NCBI GenBank assembly: GCA_913057245.1
Contig: CAJXNH010000017.1
Span: 1 to 64,000 of the forward strand
DNA length: 64,000 nucleotides
Reading direction: 5' to 3'
Source of the DNA: an uncultured Phaeodactylibacter sp.
GTDB taxonomy: Bacteria > Bacteroidota > Bacteroidia > Chitinophagales > Saprospiraceae
Below the pieces are notes generated by a model. It did no database searches. It was not told the DNA's origin and worked only from the letters and a program-made list of their open reading frames with translations. Positions 60,872 to 64,000 of the stretch are shown here, piece after piece. The translations under genes were made by a program, and so were the position numbers. Positions within the stretch are counted from its first letter, which is position 1. Each line of letters begins with the position of its first letter.

Positions 60872-62440
60872 ATGAACACTTTAGACTACATCATCGTGGC
60901 GGTTTATGCTTTAGCCTTTCTGGGACTGGGCTATTTTTTTAAAGATCAAAAAGACGGGAAGGACTATTTTTTAGGAGGTAAGAGTTTCGGTTGGCTCCCG
61001 TTGGGGTTGTCGATTATGGCTACGCAGCTGTCTGCTATTAGCTTTATCTCGGCACCGGCTTTCGTAGGCTTACGCGAAGGGGGCGGGCTGGAGTGGCTCA
61101 GTTTTGAGTTTGGCGTTCCTGTGGCGATGCTGTTCCTGATGGCCGTACTTATTCCGCCTCTTTACAATGCGGGTATCGTTAGTATTTATGAGTATCTGGA
61201 GCGCCGGTTTAGTGCATCTACCCGCTTGTTGCTGAGTGCCGTTTTTCTCATCAGCCGGGCCTTTGCGACCGGGGTGATGGTCTATGCGGTTTCCATTATA
61301 CTGGAAAGTGTCCTCGGGGTTTCTTTCTTCACCACGCTTGGCATCATCGGGGTAATCACCCTCATCTATTCTCTGCAAGGCGGTATGAAAGCAGTGGTCT
61401 ACGGTGATATGATTCAGATGATCATCCTGTTTTTGGGCATTCTGCTGTGCATGGGCTTTGCCCTGGCAGAAATTGGTGGCTGGGAAGCCTTTACCGCGCA
61501 GCTCGACCGCGACCGGTTGGAGGCTGTGGACTTTTCCGGATGGGGTTTTCAGAAAGGGGAGGAGTTTGGCTTTTGGCCGATGCTGCTGGGTGGTTTTTTC
61601 CTCTACGTATCCTACTACGGCACAGATCAGTCGCAGGCCCAGCGTACGCTTTCCGCCCGGGATATGGGCGTGGTGCGGAAGACATTGCTGTTCAACGGAC
61701 TCATCCGTTTTCCGGTGACGCTGACCTACTGCATTATGGGATTGGTTATTGGCACACTGGTTGCTACAACCCCTGCTTTTCAGGCCGCGGTCCCGGCCGA
61801 TAAGCCGGACATGATGATCCCGGTGTTTATCCGGGACTACCTGCCGCACGGGGTGATTGGATTGCTTATTGTGGCTATTTTGTCAGCCGCCATGTCTTCG
61901 CTGAGTTCTGCGATCAACTCCCTGTCGGCTGTGACGGTAGAGGACTTTATCGCCCGGGGTAAGACACTGAAAGATGGTGATTATATGCGCTATTCCCGCT
62001 ACACCGCTTTTGCCTGGGGGCTGGTATGCATTGTCCTGGCTGCTTACGCTGGCGAAATTGCGGATACGGTTATTGAGGCCATCAATAAAATCGGATCGGT
62101 TTTCTATGGACCTATTCTGGCTACTTTCCTGCTGGCTATCATGACGCGGCGCACGCATGCGCTTGGCGCAAATATCGGACTGGCTACCGGCGTTCTGGTC
62201 AACATCTACCTCTGGCTTTATGTACCGGAAGTATTCTGGTTTTGGTGGAATGCCATCGGCACACTACTCACGCTGACTATTGGTTATGGGGCGAGCCGTT
62301 TGCTGCCCGGAAAAGCTAAGGAAGTGGTTATCGACTTTAAAATGGACTGGAACCGCTTGTTGGGCTGGGAGGCTGCACTCCTGTTTGGATTCCTCGTGCT
62401 AATTATTGGCATCAGTATGAGCCTGAAGTATGTGTTTTAA
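60872..62440 (+). CDS. Sodium:solute symporter (SSS family)
   Basis: 522 residues from ATG 60872, about 13 helices. N-terminal 'GLGYFFKDQKDGKDYFLGGKSFGWLPLGLSIMATQLSAISFISAPAFVG' is the SSS signature, with 'YIYEYLERRF'-type helix 3 and 'LIVAILSAAMSSLSSAINSLSAVTVEDF' (the conserved Ser-rich sodium site). It resembles the SGLT/PutP-like subgroup that in Bacteroidota carries sugars, sialic acid or similar solutes; the substrate is not deducible. The frame opens earlier (60824), but the added 16 residues lack conservation and carry no helix. Confidence 0.92.
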   Translation: MNTLDYIIVAVYALAFLGLGYFFKDQKDGKDYFLGGKSFGWLPLGLSIMATQLSAISFISAPAFVGLREGGGLEWLSFEFGVPVAMLFLMAVLIPPLYNAGIVSIYEYLERRFSASTRLLLSAVFLISRAFATGVMVYAVSIILESVLGVSFFTTLGIIGVITLIYSLQGGMKAVVYGDMIQMIILFLGILLCMGFALAEIGGWEAFTAQLDRDRLEAVDFSGWGFQKGEEFGFWPMLLGGFFLYVSYYGTDQSQAQRTLSARDMGVVRKTLLFNGLIRFPVTLTYCIMGLVIGTLVATTPAFQAAVPADKPDMMIPVFIRDYLPHGVIGLLIVAILSAAMSSLSSAINSLSAVTVEDFIARGKTLKDGDYMRYSRYTAFAWGLVCIVLAAYAGEIADTVIEAINKIGSVFYGPILATFLLAIMTRRTHALGANIGLATGVLVNIYLWLYVPEVFWFWWNAIGTLLTLTIGYGASRLLPGKAKEVVIDFKMDWNRLLGWEAALLFGFLVLIIGISMSLKYVF

Positions 62441-62480
62441 GCATTAGGCGGGTGCTTCTCTCCCAGTCGCCTGATTTTCA

Positions 62481-62939
62481 TCACACCGTCCCCCGGTTCC
62501 GCGTCCGCCAAACCGAAAGGATAAGCCGGAAGGGCAGGAGTATGGAACTGATGATACTCATGACACCAAAGAGCAGCAGCTCACTGCGAATGTAGACCAA
62601 CAGGTTTTGCTGTTCGGTATAAGCGAGCTTGCCGATGATCGCTTCAGGACCCTCCTCGTCGAGATAAGTCTGGAAGTAGTTGAGGTTTTGTATCAGATAA
62701 AAAACGAGGGGTATGCATAGGAACACTACCACCACTTTCAGGCTTTGGCGCTTGGCCAGAAAGGTATGCCTGAGGAGGAACAGATAGCGTGTCAGGGTAA
62801 TGGCCACGATGACGTAAACGATATTTACAAAGGTGAAGGGATAGCCGGATACGGAGGTCAGGATGGGGAGCATCACGGCGACAGTGACCAATAGGGTGAA
62901 AAGCCAGAAGTAAAGTTCGAGTTGTACTTTTTGTGTCAT
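62481..62939 (-). CDS. Four-helix membrane protein, unknown function
   Basis: 152 residues from ATG 62939. Four hydrophobic segments ('YFWLFTLLVTVAVMLPILTSV', 'TFVNIVYVIVAITLTRYLFLL', 'VVVVFLCIPLVFYLIQNLN', 'SELLLFGVMSIISSILLPFRLIL') with a basic C-terminus. Not a recognised family. It is convergent with the symporter gene. The longer frame back to 63050 runs into the intergenic repeat and is rejected. Confidence 0.7.
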   Translation of the reverse strand: MTQKVQLELYFWLFTLLVTVAVMLPILTSVSGYPFTFVNIVYVIVAITLTRYLFLLRHTFLAKRQSLKVVVVFLCIPLVFYLIQNLNYFQTYLDEEGPEAIIGKLAYTEQQNLLVYIRSELLLFGVMSIISSILLPFRLILSVWRTRNRGTV

Positions 62940-62990
62940 GTGCGTTGTGGTTCGGCAATGAAACGCAAAAGTACACTTTGAGTTGAAAGT

Positions 62991-63028
62991 AAGGGCTTCT
63001 CGAAAAATAAAATACACAACTGGTTTTG
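62991..63028. repeat. Copy B of the intergenic repeat, left part
   Basis: AAGGGCTTCTCGAAAAATAAAATACACAA matches copy A at 60125 at its left end and, in reverse complement, copy A's right half. Confidence 0.55.
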
Positions 63029-63085
63029 TTCCAACGTTGCACAAAACCAACTAGAGGTCGAGTTTTGTGCAACGTTGGAACAAAA
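63024..63085. repeat. 24-base perfect inverted repeat
   Basis: Arms 63024-63047 and 63062-63085 are perfectly complementary over 24 bases with a 14-base loop; a further 15/16 match (63007-63022 with 63096-63111) extends the cruciform. Not followed by a T-tract typical of a terminator. Confidence 0.9.
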
Positions 63086-63134
63086 GCTTTTTGAAAGTTG
63101 TGTCTTTTATTGGTCTCAAAAATGGTTTAAAACC

Positions 63135-63150
63135 CCGCACTTTAGTGCGG
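63135..63150 (+). repeat. Left-end hairpin of the IS200/IS605-type element
   Basis: CCGCACT / AGTGCGG seven-base stem, two-base loop, 37 bases before the transposase start; this position and shape is the subterminal hairpin recognised by Y1 transposases. Confidence 0.65.
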
Positions 63151-63172
63151 ACATTTCCAATTTGCTAAATTT

Positions 63173-63188
63173 ATGCCAAAAGAGGCAT
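63173..63188 (+). promoter_or_regulatory. Hairpin occluding the transposase start codon
   Basis: ATGCC / GGCAT stem at 63173-63177 and 63184-63188 with a six-base loop; its 3' arm includes the first two bases of the ATG at 63187. IS200 elements are known to limit translation by such structures. Confidence 0.45.
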
Positions 63189-63623
63189 GAGTAAGTATCG
63201 TAGAGGTTCGCACACGCTGACACGCTTAACTTGCCATGTAGTATGGGTATAACCAAGTATCGCTACAAAGTACTGCAGGAAGAAATAAAGAACCGTTGTC
63301 GAGAACTACTACTTCAAGACTGTGAGACATTAGAAATAGAAGTTCTTAAAGGTGTAGTAAGTAGCGATCATATCCACATGCACATAGAATATCCTGCAAA
63401 GCATTCAATAAGCGAAATCATGAAGCAGTTTAAGGGTAGGAGTTCCCGTTTGCTTCAGAGGGAATTCCCTTCTTTGAAGAAACGCTACTGGGGCCAACAT
63501 CTATGGGCAACAGGCTATGGAGCATGGAGTACTGGAAACATCACAGATGAGATGGTTCAAGAATACTTGGAGCATCATAGAAATCCTACAGATTCATCTC
63601 AAGACAACTTTTTGCTTGAGTAA
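63187..63623 (+). pseudogene. IS200/IS605-family Y1 transposase TnpA, frameshifted
   Basis: The frame opening at ATG 63187 reads MSKYRRGSHTLTRLTCHVVWV and hits TAA at 63250. The canonical continuation (TKYRYKVLQEEIKNRC...) is in another frame starting at 63252, so two extra bases (TA after GTA) or one missing base breaks the gene. The remainder is well conserved: HUH pair in 'SSDHIHMHIEYP', 'MKQFKGRSSRLLQREFP', 'WGQHLWATGYGAWSTGNITDEMVQEYLEHH' with the catalytic Tyr. A product starting at 63231 (TTG) or 63236 would lack the first strand. It is flanked by typical end hairpins, so the element is structurally complete but probably not autonomous. Confidence 0.85.
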
Positions 63624-63631
63624 CACTGGTA

Positions 63632-63681
63632 GACGACTTTCAGTCGTCCGTCAAATAAACCCACCTATTTTCAATAGGTGG
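63632..63681 (+). repeat. Right-end hairpins of the IS200/IS605-type element
   Basis: Two consecutive stems: GACGACT/AGTCGTC (63632-63638, 63642-63648) and the nine-base CCACCTATT/AATAGGTGG (63661-63669, 63673-63681). The second matches the right-end subterminal hairpin of this family. Confidence 0.65.
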
Positions 63682-63686
63682 TAATT

Positions 63687-63707
63687 TAGTTTTGCCCCAC
63701 TACTAAG
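63687..63707. repeat. Copy B of the intergenic repeat, right part
   Basis: TTAGTTTTGCCCCACTACTAAG parallels the right end of copy A (TTTTGCCCCATTACAAAG). Confidence 0.5.
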
Positions 63708-63733
63708 ATATGGATGGAGGAGAAAATGCGGAG

Positions 63734-63934
63734 GGTTTTCACGCAAAGACTGCGGAGGGTGGCATGCGAAGTACGCAGAGATTAGTGTGGTATTGTTACT
63801 TAGCGTACTCCGCGTGAACCTCTGCGTACGCTGCGTGAACCCCTAAGAGACCGCGGAAGGCACACGTAAAGGTAAGTGTGGTATTAGTACTTAGCGTGCT
63901 CCGCGTGAACCTCTGCGTACGCTGCGTGAACCCC
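63734..63934. repeat. Direct and inverted repeat cluster
   Basis: Two 60-base direct repeats (63784-63843, 63875-63934; about three differences) contain CCGCGTGAACCTCTGCGTACG. The segment 63734-63780 resembles them in reverse complement. No ORF. Similar 'CTCTGCGT...GCGTGAA' repeats are dispersed in many genomes of Bacteroidota and others. Confidence 0.8.
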
Positions 63935-63958
63935 AAAAACAGTGTTTATAAAACAAAA

Positions 63959-63991
63959 TAGCCCCGGCGCAAAATCCATACGCCAGGGCTA
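63959..63991 (-). terminator. Terminator of a minus-strand gene beyond the window
   Basis: TAGCCC-GGCG pairs with CGCC-GGGCTA (one C/A mismatch) around an 11-base loop; on the minus strand TATTTTGTTTT follows. The gene it serves must lie to the right of the window. Confidence 0.65.
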
Positions 63992-64000
63992 AACTTCATT

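Noticed and set aside
61070-61849. 259-codon minus-strand frame opposite the SSS symporter
   Set aside because: Charged His/Gln-rich antisense of membrane helices; the symporter is clearly the real gene.
1-64000. CRISPR arrays, tRNA or rRNA genes
   Set aside because: No short regularly spaced repeats with unique spacers, no cloverleaf with a T-loop GTTCGA-type match at proper distance, and no rRNA-like conserved blocks were seen.

Overview
The window looks like a chromosomal segment from a Bacteroidota bacterium, most likely of the Saprospiria/Lewinella type. The reasons are a type IX secretion (type B, gliding-motility C-terminal domain) cargo protein, many SPI/SPII exported proteins with the lineage's usual families (DUF5777-like barrel, YwqK-like MORN lipoprotein), an IS66 remnant, the near absence of Shine-Dalgarno sequences, and promoters of the TTTG / TAnnTTTG kind. 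The species assignment is inference from gene content. I saw no tRNA, rRNA or CRISPR array.

Layout. 1-197: right end of an IS66 element. 0.3-7.4 kb: ferredoxin, mutS, dapB, an endonuclease/exonuclease/phosphatase protein, a MORN lipoprotein, a small ORF and a PAS-AraC regulator with a LOV-like but cysteine-less PAS domain. 7.6-15.6 kb: a 1236-residue orphan helicase with a C-terminal nuclease-fold domain, a degenerate-GH3/beta-lactamase fusion lipoprotein and a cell-wall amidase. 15.8-20 kb: ccmB, then a sulfur-flavoured group (cysteine-dioxygenase/methyltransferase fusion, thioredoxin, split YeeE/YedE thiosulfate-type transporter). 20-28.7 kb: housekeeping (metG, DUF1015, amidohydrolase, der, rfbC). 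28.7-31.1 kb: a CHT1-like choline symporter divergent from phosphatidylcholine synthase, which together form a plausible choline-to-phosphatidylcholine module. 31.2-37.7 kb: TPR protein, a T9SS type B surface protein, a lipoprotein and an outer-membrane barrel. 38.3-40.1 kb: serine hydrolase and MobA-like nucleotidyltransferase. 40.4-47.2 kb: a complete TetR-TolC-MFP-RND efflux operon. 47.2-47.9 kb: a 744-base gene-free stretch holding two tandem related units, each ending in a strong terminator hairpin. 47.9-54.7 kb: pdxH, bacilliredoxin, a three-gene cytochrome/barrel cluster, an ACMSD-like decarboxylase and typA. 54.9-62.9 kb: small secreted and coiled-coil proteins, a vWA lipoprotein, rlmB, a sugar nucleotidyltransferase, an Rrf2 regulator behind a CRP-type palindrome, MarR and a second SSS symporter. 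63.0-64.0 kb: an IS200/IS605-type element with a frameshifted transposase, placed inside a repeat that also occurs at 60.1 kb, followed by 60-base direct repeats.

Genes that appear to work together: the efflux operon; choline uptake plus Pcs; the sulfur group; the lipoprotein/barrel pair; the cytochrome cluster. The remainder is mostly single housekeeping genes separated by clear intrinsic terminators. The best candidates for under-described biology are the helicase-nuclease gene, the dioxygenase-methyltransferase fusion, and the tandem terminator units at 47.7 kb. Nothing here is a multi-gene defence island that I can recognise.
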